Source: FEN-680 sp036845225 (GTDB lineage Bacteria > Actinomycetota > Geothermincolia > Fen-727 > Anoxymicrobiaceae). From it: a stretch of 64,000 nt of DNA. The stretch's first letter is position 1; every line of letters starts with the position of its first letter. Shown piece by piece: positions 50,609-59,629 of the stretch. The notes under the pieces are model-generated. The model was not told the DNA's origin. It did not search any database and saw only the letters and a list, made by a program, of their open reading frames with translations. The DNA lies in the NCBI GenBank assembly GCA_036845225.1, contig DAIUEJ010000001.1, forward strand, positions 130,863 to 194,862. The letters run 5' to 3'. The position numbers were made by a program, and so were the translations under genes.

Positions 50609-52779
50609 ACAGGCCGGGCGAGCCCGAGGAGTCCGTGGGCTTCCGCGTCGCCGTCCTCCTCACCGTGCTGATCAGCGTGGCGGCGGCGGTGAGATACGGA
50701 TCGGTCGGCGTCGTAATGGGGGCGGCGGTGATCGTCGGCGTGATCGCGGGCTCAGCGTTCTCCTACTACACGCGGTACAGGGCCAACCTGCTCGTGAAGC
50801 TCATCCTCAGCGTTCTGTTGCTGGTCGTCTTCATTCTGTTCTGGACGGACCTGGGCGGGTCCATCCACGACCTGCGCTACCCGCTGGTCCGGCTGTTCCT
50901 CTGGTTGCAGGTGCTGCACTCCTTCGACCTGCCGACCCGGAGGGACCTCGATTTTTCGCTGGTCAGCTCGGCGGTGCTGATCGCCTTCGCCGGCTCGCTG
51001 AGCATATCGAGCGATTTCCTGTATCTCATCGTCCCGTTCTTCGCGGCCGGCCTGCTTTCACTCTACCTCGGCCACAGGTCGGCGCTCGTGGCGCAGTCCG
51101 ATGTGTTCATCCCGTCGGTGAAGAAACGCGGGAGGAGGTCGCTCGCGCTGGCCGGGGTCGCGGTGATACCGATCGCGGTCTTCATGTTCATGCTGCTGCC
51201 CAGGCTCCCGGGCTTCAACAGCTACTACCTGCCCATGTCGAAGGGAGGCGGCATCCCCACCTCGTTCAGCCCGCTGATCCAGAACCCGGGCTACAAGGAC
51301 ACCTCGAAGTTCCCGACCGACCCGCTGCCGTACAGCGCCGATGGCTATTACGGGTTCAACAACTTCCTCGACCTGAGGGTCCGGGGCATCCCGCCTGACC
51401 AGACGGTGATGAAGGTGCGCAGCAACAAGCCCGAGTACTGGCGCGCGACCGCGTTCGACAAGTTCCTCGGCAACGGATGGGAGAACTCTGAAAAGGAACG
51501 CCAGGACATCTCTTCTTCCAACCTGCCCCTGACCGTGACATTCCCGGGAGAGATGGCCCGGTATGCCACTCGGGACCTCGTCCAGACTTTTTTCATCGAG
51601 AACGGGTTGCCCAACACCCTGTTTGCCGCCTACCTCCCGAGGGACGTCTACTTCCCCACCCAGGTGCTGAAAGTGGATTCGATGATGTCGGTGCTTACGC
51701 CGGTCACTCTCGACAAGGGCCTCATCTACACCGTGGTCTCCGAGGTGAGCGACGTGACGCCGGGCATGCTGGAGATGGCCGTGGGCCATATGCCCAAACA
51801 GGTCGCCCAGCGCTATACGGAGCTTCCCGGGATGTCGCCGGCGGTCGGGCAGCTCGCGCAGCAGGTGACGGCCGGCAAGCTGACGGAGTACGACCAGACG
51901 CAGGCCATCTGCGACTACCTGCGTGACAACTACGCCTACGACCTTCAGGTGGGGAAGCAGGGCAGGGATGAGAACACCGCGGAGTTCTTCCTTTTCAGGG
52001 CCAAGAGAGGGTACTGCGAGCACTTCGCCACGACGATGGCCGTGATGTGCCGGACGCTCGGCATCCCGGCCCGCGTCGCGGTGGGATACTCCACCGGCTC
52101 CTACAACTCCCTCACCGGCTACTACGAGGTCAACGCGAGGGACGCGCACGCCTGGGTGGAGGTGTACTTCCCGGCATTCGGCTGGATACAGTTCGACCCG
52201 ACTCCGGGGTGGGTCGACCCCTACACGCTCCCGAGCAAGGACACCACCTGGACGGGCTTTACCCTCTTGAAGAGCATCGGCCACACCCTCGGAAAGGTCT
52301 TCCCCGCGAGCTGGGGACGGGGCCTGAAGTCGGCCGGCTTTGCCGCCGGCAGGGGGCTCAGGGCCGCGGGTCGCGGCATCTCGGCTTTCAGCAGGAAGGC
52401 CTGGCCGGCGATCCTTGTGCTGGTAGTGCTGCTGGTGCTGGCTTACGCGGTGCGGCGGCGGTCGCGCCGGCGGGCGCGCAGCCCTGGTGGTGAGGCGGAA
52501 CCAGCCCGCGGCCCGAGAGACCGCGCGGTGAGAGCCTTTGAGAGGATGGTTCGCTCACTCGCGTCAGCGGGTGTTGCCCGAACGCCGGCGCAGACCGCTC
52601 TCGAGTTCGGACATGCGGCCGACAGGGCGCTCGGGTTCGACCTGGGCGGCAGGGCGGCGGCTCTCTTCAACCGGGCGCGGTTCGCGGGCGAGCCGGTGCC
52701 TCGCGACCTCGAGGAACTCGACCAGGTAGTGATCGAGATAGAGTCCGAGGTGTCGGGAACAAAAGACCCCGGGCCTTGA
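50572..52779 (+). CDS. Transglutaminase-like membrane protein (TgpA/DUF3488 type)
   Basis: The 735-residue protein has about six N-terminal membrane helices (to about 215), an extracytoplasmic region with a transglutaminase core carrying Cys482 (RGYCEHFATTMAVMCR), His526 (DAHAWVEVYFP) and Asp542 (WIQFDPTPG), and a final membrane helix (about 605-625) before a cytoplasmic tail. The complete triad suggests peptide cleavage or cross-linking outside the membrane. I start at ATG 50572; a reading from 49927 would cover most of the DUF58 gene in another frame. Confidence 0.92.
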   Translation: MFERSIEYYRLINRPGEPEESVGFRVAVLLTVLISVAAAVRYGSVGVVMGAAVIVGVIAGSAFSYYTRYRANLLVKLILSVLLLVVFILFWTDLGGSIHDLRYPLVRLFLWLQVLHSFDLPTRRDLDFSLVSSAVLIAFAGSLSISSDFLYLIVPFFAAGLLSLYLGHRSALVAQSDVFIPSVKKRGRRSLALAGVAVIPIAVFMFMLLPRLPGFNSYYLPMSKGGGIPTSFSPLIQNPGYKDTSKFPTDPLPYSADGYYGFNNFLDLRVRGIPPDQTVMKVRSNKPEYWRATAFDKFLGNGWENSEKERQDISSSNLPLTVTFPGEMARYATRDLVQTFFIENGLPNTLFAAYLPRDVYFPTQVLKVDSMMSVLTPVTLDKGLIYTVVSEVSDVTPGMLEMAVGHMPKQVAQRYTELPGMSPAVGQLAQQVTAGKLTEYDQTQAICDYLRDNYAYDLQVGKQGRDENTAEFFLFRAKRGYCEHFATTMAVMCRTLGIPARVAVGYSTGSYNSLTGYYEVNARDAHAWVEVYFPAFGWIQFDPTPGWVDPYTLPSKDTTWTGFTLLKSIGHTLGKVFPASWGRGLKSAGFAAGRGLRAAGRGISAFSRKAWPAILVLVVLLVLAYAVRRRSRRRARSPGGEAEPARGPRDRAVRAFERMVRSLASAGVARTPAQTALEFGHAADRALGFDLGGRAAALFNRARFAGEPVPRDLEELDQVVIEIESEVSGTKDPGP

Positions 52780-52799
52780 ATCACAAGACCCGGGGACTT
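52763..52799. terminator. Bidirectional hairpin between convergent genes
   Basis: AAGACCCCGGGCCTTG pairs with CAAGACCCGGGGACTT at 14 of 16 positions around AATCA-type loop bases. On the minus strand it is followed by TCTTTTGTT, so it mainly ends the thiolase transcript. It overlaps the last codons of the transglutaminase gene. Confidence 0.7.
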
Positions 52800-52820
52800 G
52801 CTGGATAGCTCTGTTCTTCT

Positions 52821-53999
52821 CTAGAGTCGCTCGACTATCATCGCGACGCCCTGGCCGCCGCCGATGCACAGCGTCGCGCAGCCGAGAGAGGCGTCCGCGT
52901 CTTTCAGCTCCTCGAGTATGGTGGCGATGAGCCTGCCTCCGGTAGCGCCGACCGGATGGCCGAAAGCCACCGCTCCGCCCCAGATGTTCGTGAGGTAGGG
53001 ATCCACGCCAAGCTCTCGCTCGCAGTACAGGTACTGCGCCGAGAACGCCTCGTTGATCTCCCAGAGGTCGATGTCGCTCACGGCCATGCCGGCGCGCTCG
53101 AGCGCCTTGCGCGAAGAAGGCACCGGGCCGTAGCCCATGTATGCCGGGTCCACGCCCGCGACCGCGTACGAGACCACGCGGCCAAGCGGCGAGATGCCCT
53201 CGGCCTTCGCCCTCCTCTCCGACATCAGGATCACGGCGGCCGCGCCGTCGTTGATGCCCGAGGCGTTGCCCGCGGTGACCGTCCCGCCTTCCTTCTTGAA
53301 CGCGGGGGGGAGCTTGCCGAGTGTCTCGAGGTTAGTGTCCTTGGGGTGCTCGTCGGTGTCGAAGACGACAGTCCCTTTTCGGCTCTTTATCTCCACCGGG
53401 ACGATCTGGGCCTTGAGCTTGCCGTCCGCGATGGCCTTGAGCGCCTTCTGGTTCGAGCCGAGGGCGTGCTCGTCCTGCTCCTGGCGCGTGATGCCGTGGC
53501 GCTCGGCGATGTTCTCTGCGGTCTGGCCCATCATCAGCCCCGTGATGGGGTCCTTGAGCACTTCCCAGAGCGTGTCCGTGAGGACCGAGTCCTTCATGCG
53601 CAGGCCGAAGCGCGCGTCCTTGGATATGTACGGGGCCATGCTCATGTTCTCGACGCCACCGGTGATGACCACCTCGTCCTCGCCGAGCATGATCTGCCTG
53701 GTGCCGGCGATCACGGACTCGATCCCTGAGCCGCAGCCGCGGATGACGGTGTGGCACGGTACGGTGTCCGGCAGGCCGGCGGCCAGTCCGCCGCATCGGG
53801 CGACCAGGTTGTTCTCGTCGGTCCTGGGGATCACGTGGCCGAAGACACACGCGTCGACGGCGCCGGGCTCCAAGCCGGCCCTCTTAAGCACCTCACTGAT
53901 GATCAGGGTTGTCAGCTGCACCGGGGGGACGGTCTTGAGCGAGCCGCCGAACGTCCCAAAAGCCGTGCGCGCAGCGGAAACGATTACGACATTTTCCAA
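52821..53999 (-). CDS. Acetyl-CoA acetyltransferase (thiolase)
   Basis: The 392-residue enzyme retains the full thiolase set: nucleophile Cys89 (IRGCGSGIES), INEAFSAQ, the GHP histidine (AFGHPVGATGGR, about 349) and the second Cys (LCIGGGQG, about 379). It should cleave 3-ketoacyl-CoA or condense two acetyl-CoA. This contrasts with the catalytically unusual thiolase-fold gene at the left edge. The start is TTG after AAGGAGG. No beta-oxidation partners are adjacent. Confidence 0.94.
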   Translation of the reverse strand: MENVVIVSAARTAFGTFGGSLKTVPPVQLTTLIISEVLKRAGLEPGAVDACVFGHVIPRTDENNLVARCGGLAAGLPDTVPCHTVIRGCGSGIESVIAGTRQIMLGEDEVVITGGVENMSMAPYISKDARFGLRMKDSVLTDTLWEVLKDPITGLMMGQTAENIAERHGITRQEQDEHALGSNQKALKAIADGKLKAQIVPVEIKSRKGTVVFDTDEHPKDTNLETLGKLPPAFKKEGGTVTAGNASGINDGAAAVILMSERRAKAEGISPLGRVVSYAVAGVDPAYMGYGPVPSSRKALERAGMAVSDIDLWEINEAFSAQYLYCERELGVDPYLTNIWGGAVAFGHPVGATGGRLIATILEELKDADASLGCATLCIGGGQGVAMIVERL

Positions 54000-54111
54000 T
54001 TGAGCCTCCTTTGACCTGCTGCCCGGGTGACGGGCGTTGTTTCAGTTACAGTCAGTCCCGAGCATTTTAACCTTGAGGTGAACCGGCGGGCAAACAATCC
54101 TCGAGAAAGAA

Positions 54112-54135
54112 AAAGCGGCGCTTTCGCGCCGCTTT
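54112..54135 (-). terminator. Intrinsic terminator after veg
   Basis: AAAGCGGCGC and GCGCCGCTTT pair perfectly around TTTC. On the minus strand the stem runs into TTCTTTCTC. It lies 16 bp beyond the veg stop. Confidence 0.75.
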
Positions 54136-54150
54136 ACAATCAGTGTCCAG

Positions 54151-54405
54151 CTAGCTGAGCCAGGAGAAGAGGCACTCGTCGCTGTCCGGGCGGGAGAGCT
54201 CTACCGTTTTGGTGATGATATCCGCGTAGCTGTAGGAGACCCGCTGGCTCGGAGCGGTCTTGGTCTCGACCAGGACGACAAAGACGTGAGGATATGTCTC
54301 CTCGAGCACCGCCATATTCTCGACGACGATCTTGCGGCCTTTGTTGGCGCGTACCTTGAGTTTTTCACCGAGGCATTCGTTGAGGTCGTCGCGGATTCTC
54401 TGCAT
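54151..54405 (-). CDS. veg: Veg-family protein
   Basis: The 84-residue product (MQRIRDDLNECLGEKLKV..., TYPHVFVVLVE, QRVSYSYADIITKTVEL) matches Veg, a small SH3-like protein of low-GC Gram-positives linked to biofilm formation and spore outgrowth in Bacillus. I start at ATG 54405, with GGAAG 8 nt upstream; longer readings do not fit the family length of about 86. Its presence supports the Firmicutes-like side of the gene set. Confidence 0.85.
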   Translation of the reverse strand: MQRIRDDLNECLGEKLKVRANKGRKIVVENMAVLEETYPHVFVVLVETKTAPSQRVSYSYADIITKTVELSRPDSDECLFSWLS

Positions 54406-54536
54406 TACATTGACTTCCAGGGGCTCGGAGTTCCTCAAGATTCCCACCTTTCCGTATCGCGGACATAGAGAAGCCCAATAAGTATAGCCAAATTGGCAAA
54501 AAATGTCAACCTCTAAGGTACTTCTCACTATGAAAA

Positions 54537-54599
54537 AAGGGGGTCAGGCACTTTTTCACGATTCTTTTTCACGCCAGGTGAAAAAGTACCCGGCCCCTC
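54537..54599 (-). terminator. REP-type hairpin terminator
   Basis: The element contains GGGGTCAGGCAC, and ACTTTTTCAC (54550-54559) pairs perfectly with GTGAAAAAGT (54578-54587); the outer arms pair less well. Read on the minus strand it ends in CCCCC and six T, placing it as terminator of the zinc-ribbon membrane protein gene that stops at 54609. Confidence 0.65.
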
Positions 54600-54608
54600 T
54601 TTTTCGCT

Positions 54609-55469
54609 TCACACTTTGGCGCCGCAGTTGGTGCAGAAGCTCTTGCCCGCTTGTATCCTGCTACCGCAATGCTCGCAGAACTTGTGCTCTTTTTCAGCCG
54701 CCGCGCCAGCCGGAGCTTCGGCCGATATTTCCGCACCGCCGGGCGGCACGACGGGAGCGGCTGCCGGCGTGGGTGCCCCCGGTGCCTCCAGCGCTACGGG
54801 TTTCCTGGTCCAGACGAACACCAGGAGCGCCGCGAAGACCAGTGCCAGCAACCCGAACAGCACGGTAAGCAGGATCTTCTGGTCGCTCCAGAAACCGTAG
54901 ATGGTCTTTGCCGCGGGCATCTGGTACTGCAGCGCCTTGTCCTCCGCCACATACTTCGCGTTGCTGGCGCTACCGGGCAGCGTGACTTCCGTGGTCGTCT
55001 TGAAAATCTGGTCCGTAAAAAGCGTGAACTCGCTGTTGACCGTGCTCGTCTCCTCGAGCGTGAACTTCTTCGGCGCGTCCTCCTTCGGCTTGGAGCTGAA
55101 CTCATACAACACGAAGTCGCCCCTGGTGCTGTAAGCCAGGCCCGGCTTGTCGTAAGTGATCACGACCGAGTGGGTCGCGGCGTCCATGTCCGTGTTGAAG
55201 TCGACGATCTCTCCGGTCGTGTCCTCGTTGGTGTAACGGCGGGTCAGGAAGCCCCGCTTCTTGGCCTCCACCTTCTTCAAGGCCTCGTAGTCGTCTTTGG
55301 AGTAGGTGATGGTGTCGGTCACGTGCCCGTCGCCGACGTCGTTTATAGTGACCTCGTACTTCTCGGTGACGGTCGGCTTGTCCGCGGCGAAGCCGGCCGC
55401 GGCGACGAGCAGCATCGCCAGCACCACCAGAGCGGCGACTGTCAGGCAGAGTCTCTTCGGGCCTACCAT
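54609..55469 (-). CDS. Secreted/membrane protein with C-terminal zinc ribbon
   Basis: The 286-residue protein has an N-terminal signal-like segment (LTVAALVVLAMLLVAAAGFAA), a beta-rich domain (about 35-180), a membrane helix (about 200-222), a Pro/Ala linker and a C-terminal double zinc ribbon (FCEHCGSRIQ..., FCTNCGAKV). If the first segment is cleaved, the beta domain lies outside and the ribbon inside. ATG 55469 follows a GGGGGTGATG ribosome site. It overlaps the upstream transglutaminase-like gene by 7 bp, so the two act together. Confidence 0.75.
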   Translation of the reverse strand: MVGPKRLCLTVAALVVLAMLLVAAAGFAADKPTVTEKYEVTINDVGDGHVTDTITYSKDDYEALKKVEAKKRGFLTRRYTNEDTTGEIVDFNTDMDAATHSVVITYDKPGLAYSTRGDFVLYEFSSKPKEDAPKKFTLEETSTVNSEFTLFTDQIFKTTTEVTLPGSASNAKYVAEDKALQYQMPAAKTIYGFWSDQKILLTVLFGLLALVFAALLVFVWTRKPVALEAPGAPTPAAAPVVPPGGAEISAEAPAGAAAEKEHKFCEHCGSRIQAGKSFCTNCGAKV

Positions 55470-56569
55470 GATGGCATCACCCCCGCCTTCCACCAGTACT
55501 CGGGGTTCACAAGTATCATGGTCCCGTCCTTCTGGGCCTTGTCCAGCTCGTCTTTTGCAGCGCTGATGCTCTCGCTCGCGGTCACATCTCCAGACACCAT
55601 GTCAGGGTATTTGGAGACTGCGAAGTCTTTGTCTATCCAGGTCGACTCGATGGCGTAGAGGTCGCCGCTCTCGGGCAGCTCGATGAGAGGGATGGCGTGT
55701 CCGGGGATGAGGGCGACGTACGACTTGACACCCACCGCCTCCATGAGCGCGCTCATAGTGATCGCCAGGTCGAGGCAGGTGCCTGATTTTCGATCGATAG
55801 TCTCCTTCGGGTACTGGATGTACTGCGAAGCAGTGCCCGTCCAGAAACCCTCCGGCTCCATGATGTACTTGACCCCGTGCGCGCGCAGAGCATCAAACGC
55901 GTTCTTGAACGCGGCAAGGGCGTCTCCATCGACCTGCCTGGTGATGAGCCCGCCGGCGATCGTGTTCGCGAACGACTTCGTGGTCTCCTCGTTCGGGGTG
56001 ATAAAGGCGGCGACGAACCGGTAGTTGTCGAAGTTGTCGGCGAAGGTGACGATGTCTTCCTTCTTGAGGCTCGTGAACACGAAATCGTTCTTGCCGAGGA
56101 GGAACAGTTTCTCGCTCTGTTCCTCCGGCTCCGCAAGCCCCTGGTAGTTGTACTTCACCGTGAGCTCAACGGGCGTCTTGGTGCTGATCGCCTGGACCTT
56201 CTGAGGGTCCATCGGCGGCCAGCAGTAGTCGCGAACCGTCTGCCCGGGGCGGATCTCAGCGTACTCCTCACCCGAGTTCCAATCCGTCAGGTCGCCCATC
56301 TTGTAGGAGATCTTGAACTTCTTCGCCGGCATCTTGCCGGTGTTCTTGATGATGGTCTTGGCCACCCACATGTCCTGAGAGTTGTCGCCGTAGACTTTGT
56401 AGGCGGCGGTGAGCACCTCGCCCCTGGTGATGAGCTTCACGTCCAGCTTGACCTTGGAGGGGTCGTAGGCGGTGCCGGGCCTGGACGCCGCGAAGGCGAA
56501 CAGCACGCCTGAAACGACTACCAGCGCCGAGAGCAAAACGATAAGCAGTGACTTGAGCTGCTTGCTCAT
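55463..56569 (-). CDS. Membrane-anchored transglutaminase-like protein
   Basis: The 368-residue protein has an N-terminal anchor (about 8-28), a beta-rich domain (KLITRGEVLTAAYKVYG..., KNTGKMPAKKFKI) and a transglutaminase-like core: Cys in KSGTCLDLAITMSALMEAVG, His in LIPGHAIPLI and an acid after AIESTWID. The triad seems complete, so papain-like peptidase or cross-linking activity at the envelope is possible. The ATG follows GGAAGG. It is cotranscribed with the zinc-ribbon membrane protein. Confidence 0.8.
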   Translation of the reverse strand: MSKQLKSLLIVLLSALVVVSGVLFAFAASRPGTAYDPSKVKLDVKLITRGEVLTAAYKVYGDNSQDMWVAKTIIKNTGKMPAKKFKISYKMGDLTDWNSGEEYAEIRPGQTVRDYCWPPMDPQKVQAISTKTPVELTVKYNYQGLAEPEEQSEKLFLLGKNDFVFTSLKKEDIVTFADNFDNYRFVAAFITPNEETTKSFANTIAGGLITRQVDGDALAAFKNAFDALRAHGVKYIMEPEGFWTGTASQYIQYPKETIDRKSGTCLDLAITMSALMEAVGVKSYVALIPGHAIPLIELPESGDLYAIESTWIDKDFAVSKYPDMVSGDVTASESISAAKDELDKAQKDGTMILVNPEYWWKAGVMPSW

Positions 56570-56666
56570 CGCGTATTTCCTTCCGTGATGTTGGTACGAA
56601 AATACCGGGGCCAGGGCGCTGACATGAAAATGTTAACACAGATGTCACCGCGGGTTGAAGAGCTTC

Positions 56667-57638
56667 TCAGCCGGCGCGGCCTCGTGATTCGCGATGGGAC
56701 GTGAACCAGGAGGCCGCTTCGGAGATCGTCTCGCGTGCCGGCGTGACGGCAAGGCCCAGTTCCGCTCGCGCCAGTCCCGCGTCGTAGCAGAGGTCGGCGC
56801 CCGCCAGGCGTCGCAGAAGTGGGTCGCGCTTCCGTCTGCCGGGCCTGAGCCTGGCGAACGTTGCTCGGTCACGCGCGGCTGGCGGCCCGGTGGAAACACC
56901 CAGGGCGAGAGCCGCTTCGCTGAACAGCGCGTCGTACGTGACGTTCTCGCCGCCGATGATGAACGACTGGCCGGCCTTCCCACGGCCCAGCGCTTTGACC
57001 GCGGCGGCCGCAGCGTCGGCTGCGCGCACTATGTTCACGCTGCCGGGTGGCGCATCAGTGGTGCCGGCGGCGACGAGGTCCAGGAACCACCAGCCGGCGC
57101 TCCCGGGCCTGTCGTGATCACCCATCATGAGGGAGGGGCTCACGGTGACGCAGCGCACTCGGCCGTCATCGGCGTAGCGCTGCGCCAGGTCCGAGGAGGC
57201 CCGGATCGCATCAAGGCACGGCATGGCGAGCTGGTTGTCCCAGGCGGCCGTCTCGTCTCCGGGCTCATCGAGCGTCCCGGGGGCGAACACGAACGCGGAG
57301 CCCGCAAGCACCAGGTCCTCTACCCCGAGCCTTGACATGGAGAGCAGGAGATTGCGCGTCCCTTCGACGACGGTGGGGGTGGCGTCTGCCGATGAGGCCG
57401 GGGAAAGCCTGCCAGACTCGCAGTGGAAGACCCCCGTGCAGCCTTCCAGCGCGGTGAGGCAGGATTCGGTGTCGAGGGTCTGGCTCGTCGCAATGGTGAC
57501 TGCCGCGCCCGGCACGTCGTAGTCTGTCTGGTCGCTGCCCGCGGGAGCCAGGAGGCGGACCGTCAGTCCGCTGTCGGTGAGAACACGCGATATGTGGTTA
57601 CCCAGGAGCGTGTCAGGACCGGTGACGAGGATGCTCAA
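56667..57638 (-). CDS. Degenerate NAD-dependent epimerase/dehydratase-like protein
   Basis: The 323-residue protein follows the dihydroflavonol-reductase branch of extended SDRs: ILVTGPDTLLGNHISRVL at the start, then GVFHC, VVEGTRNLLLSM, NIVRAADAAAAAV. The catalytic YxxxK is missing; the equivalent stretch reads CLDAIRASSDLAQ, so Tyr is Cys and Lys is Arg or shifted. The family often keeps cofactor binding without it. I start at TTG 57638, preceded by GGAAGGTG. Confidence 0.75.
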   Translation of the reverse strand: MSILVTGPDTLLGNHISRVLTDSGLTVRLLAPAGSDQTDYDVPGAAVTIATSQTLDTESCLTALEGCTGVFHCESGRLSPASSADATPTVVEGTRNLLLSMSRLGVEDLVLAGSAFVFAPGTLDEPGDETAAWDNQLAMPCLDAIRASSDLAQRYADDGRVRCVTVSPSLMMGDHDRPGSAGWWFLDLVAAGTTDAPPGSVNIVRAADAAAAAVKALGRGKAGQSFIIGGENVTYDALFSEAALALGVSTGPPAARDRATFARLRPGRRKRDPLLRRLAGADLCYDAGLARAELGLAVTPARETISEAASWFTSHRESRGRAG

Positions 57639-57692
57639 GCCAAAACACCTTCCGTCCAATGCGGCGTCGTGCTGTTCAATGGGCAGGCCAAT

Positions 57693-58328
57693 CTACAGCT
57701 TCGCCCCGCATTCCCCGCAGAACGCTGCGCCTTCGTCCTCGGCGACGGCTCCGCACGAAGGGCACTTGCCCTTCTCCGCGGTGGGGGGCGCGGCCGGTGA
57801 CGGCGGCGGCGGCGTCATGGGAGCAGGAGGGACCGGCGCGGGAACAGCTGGAGGAGCAGGCGGGGGAGCGGCCTCCATTGCATGACCGCACTCGCCGCAG
57901 AACTTCGCGCCAGCAGCCATCGGGCTACCGCAAACAGGGCAGACGGTGCCGGCGGGTGGAGCGGGGGGCTGCACCGCGAGCGGAGTCCCGCAGTTGCCGC
58001 AGAATCTCAGCCCGGGCGTGACCGGGGCAGCGCACGAAGGACACGCGAGGCCCATCGCGGGCGGAGCGGTTCCCACCTTCATCTGCTGCACCACATCCTG
58101 CAGCCTGGCGATTTCGGCGTTGGAACTCTCGATCTCGGTGTCGAAACCCTTCAGGCGCTCCGAGCCCTCCTTCAAGGCCTGGTCGGTCAGCCTTCCTTCC
58201 AGGAACGCCTGGTAGGTCGCGCGCCCCAGCTCGGGGAATGCTTTTTCCTTGTCCTTCTGAAGGCGCTTGACCTGCGCTTTGAGCCTGTTGATATCTTTCT
58301 GAGGCTTGACACCGGCATCGCTGGCCAT
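57693..58328 (-). CDS. Coiled-coil protein with three double zinc ribbons
   Basis: The 211-residue protein begins with a coiled coil (about 8-85; KDINRLKAQVKRLQKDKEK) followed by three zinc-ribbon pairs (CPSC/CGNC, CPVC/CGEC, CPSC/CGEC) separated by Pro/Ala linkers. It has no signal peptide. It looks like an adaptor that multimerises and binds several partners. The ATG follows GGAGG. It shares zinc-ribbon style with the membrane protein at 54609, but no direct link is shown. Confidence 0.7.
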   Translation of the reverse strand: MASDAGVKPQKDINRLKAQVKRLQKDKEKAFPELGRATYQAFLEGRLTDQALKEGSERLKGFDTEIESSNAEIARLQDVVQQMKVGTAPPAMGLACPSCAAPVTPGLRFCGNCGTPLAVQPPAPPAGTVCPVCGSPMAAGAKFCGECGHAMEAAPPPAPPAVPAPVPPAPMTPPPPSPAAPPTAEKGKCPSCGAVAEDEGAAFCGECGAKL

Positions 58329-58402
58329 CTTGCTACCTCCACGACTCTCGTTGGGATTCCACTGTGGCAATCATTCTATCAAAGAGGGTGCGGGCCGGTC
58401 TC

Positions 58403-59470
58403 TTACTTGATGTTCCCGTACCCGGGGACGAACCGCATCGCTCGGTTGCGCGCCTCGGGGGACGACATGCTCATCCCCATCACGGCCAGGCCCCAGAAAC
58501 CGCGGCGCACGGGCAGCGGCATGCGGTCGATTACCCGCTTGATGCGGAGGCTCGGCCGGAAGAACGACGTCAGCTGCTTGAACTCATCATAAGCGGCGCC
58601 CTTGTCGGTGACCGCCACAGCCGCTATCTTGCCGCTCACCATGGCCCCCAGCATCCCGAAGTTCAACACCGGCTCCATGACGCCCGCGAGCGTGCCCGCG
58701 AGTATCATGTTGTTCTTGAAGAGTATGGGGTTCGAGAGCGACTGGTGAGGCGCCGCCCCGCCGATGAGGTCGCGCCAGACGGTGAGGTGGAGGGTGTCCC
58801 GCTCCACGAACCTCTCGTACTTATCCTTGTCACGCCGCGTCGGAGGCTTCGTCCTCTGGAAGAGGAGGGCGAACGCCGCGCCGTTGATGATGGTGGTTAA
58901 AGCGTAGTCGACGGTGAAGTCGTCGATGTAGGCCCAGGCCAGGGTCCTCTCCTCATCCACGAGCCCCTTGGCGAACCAGCCCCAGAATGGGACATATGGG
59001 ATCCCCACTGCTTCGAACCCCTGGACGTCCAGGCCTGTCGCGATGATCGAGCCTTCGGGGAGCGAGGCGACGTCGGCAGGGCTCTTCAGCGCAAAGCCCC
59101 ACTCGAACTTGACGCCCGCCTCGACCGCCATGTCGTACAGAAGGGTGTCCAGGCTCGTCGAGCGGGAGCCGCGCTCAACCATGTAAGAGTCGGACCGGTC
59201 CTCGTGTTCCATCTCCACGCTCTTGCCAAAGACTTCGAACATCATCTTGTCTACGTGCTTGCAGGCCGGGGAGATGTCGATTCCCGTGTAAGACTCGATG
59301 GCCTGAAAGTCGAAAGGGCTCGATGCGCCGTCCGGCCTGAACTCGGGGCGCCCGCCGTGGCGGTTCTCCTTCTCCAGGACGGTGACCTCGCGTCCGTCGC
59401 GAGCCAGGTTGATGGCCGCCGTAAGGCCGGAGAGGCCGGCTCCAACGATCGTAATCCCCTGCTCCGCCAT
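58403..59470 (-). CDS. FAD-dependent oxidoreductase (phytoene-desaturase/reductase-like)
   Basis: The 355-residue flavoprotein starts with ITIVGAGLSGLTAAINLARDG and VLEKENRHGG, the FAD-binding fold of the NAD(P)/FAD amine-oxidase and geranylgeranyl-reductase groups. A late motif (NNMILAGTLAGVMEPVLNFGMLGAMVSGKIAA) fits the second FAD contact. Its C-terminal half carries hydrophobic stretches that could meet a membrane lipid substrate. The ATG follows GGGGGG. The substrate is unknown; isoprenoid lipids are one option. Confidence 0.75.
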   Translation of the reverse strand: MAEQGITIVGAGLSGLTAAINLARDGREVTVLEKENRHGGRPEFRPDGASSPFDFQAIESYTGIDISPACKHVDKMMFEVFGKSVEMEHEDRSDSYMVERGSRSTSLDTLLYDMAVEAGVKFEWGFALKSPADVASLPEGSIIATGLDVQGFEAVGIPYVPFWGWFAKGLVDEERTLAWAYIDDFTVDYALTTIINGAAFALLFQRTKPPTRRDKDKYERFVERDTLHLTVWRDLIGGAAPHQSLSNPILFKNNMILAGTLAGVMEPVLNFGMLGAMVSGKIAAVAVTDKGAAYDEFKQLTSFFRPSLRIKRVIDRMPLPVRRGFWGLAVMGMSMSSPEARNRAMRFVPGYGNIK

Positions 59471-59629
59471 GGTACCCCCCCGTGTTCGGCCTCAGGTATG
59501 AGCCTGACGCGGATATTCTATAGCCCGGGCGCGGCCCGTTACCAGCAGATGCCTGCCTTCCAGCGAGCGGGAAAGGTCAACGAAGTCAAAACGGATATGT
59601 CATAATCATGTCCGCAAAAGGAGAGAGAG

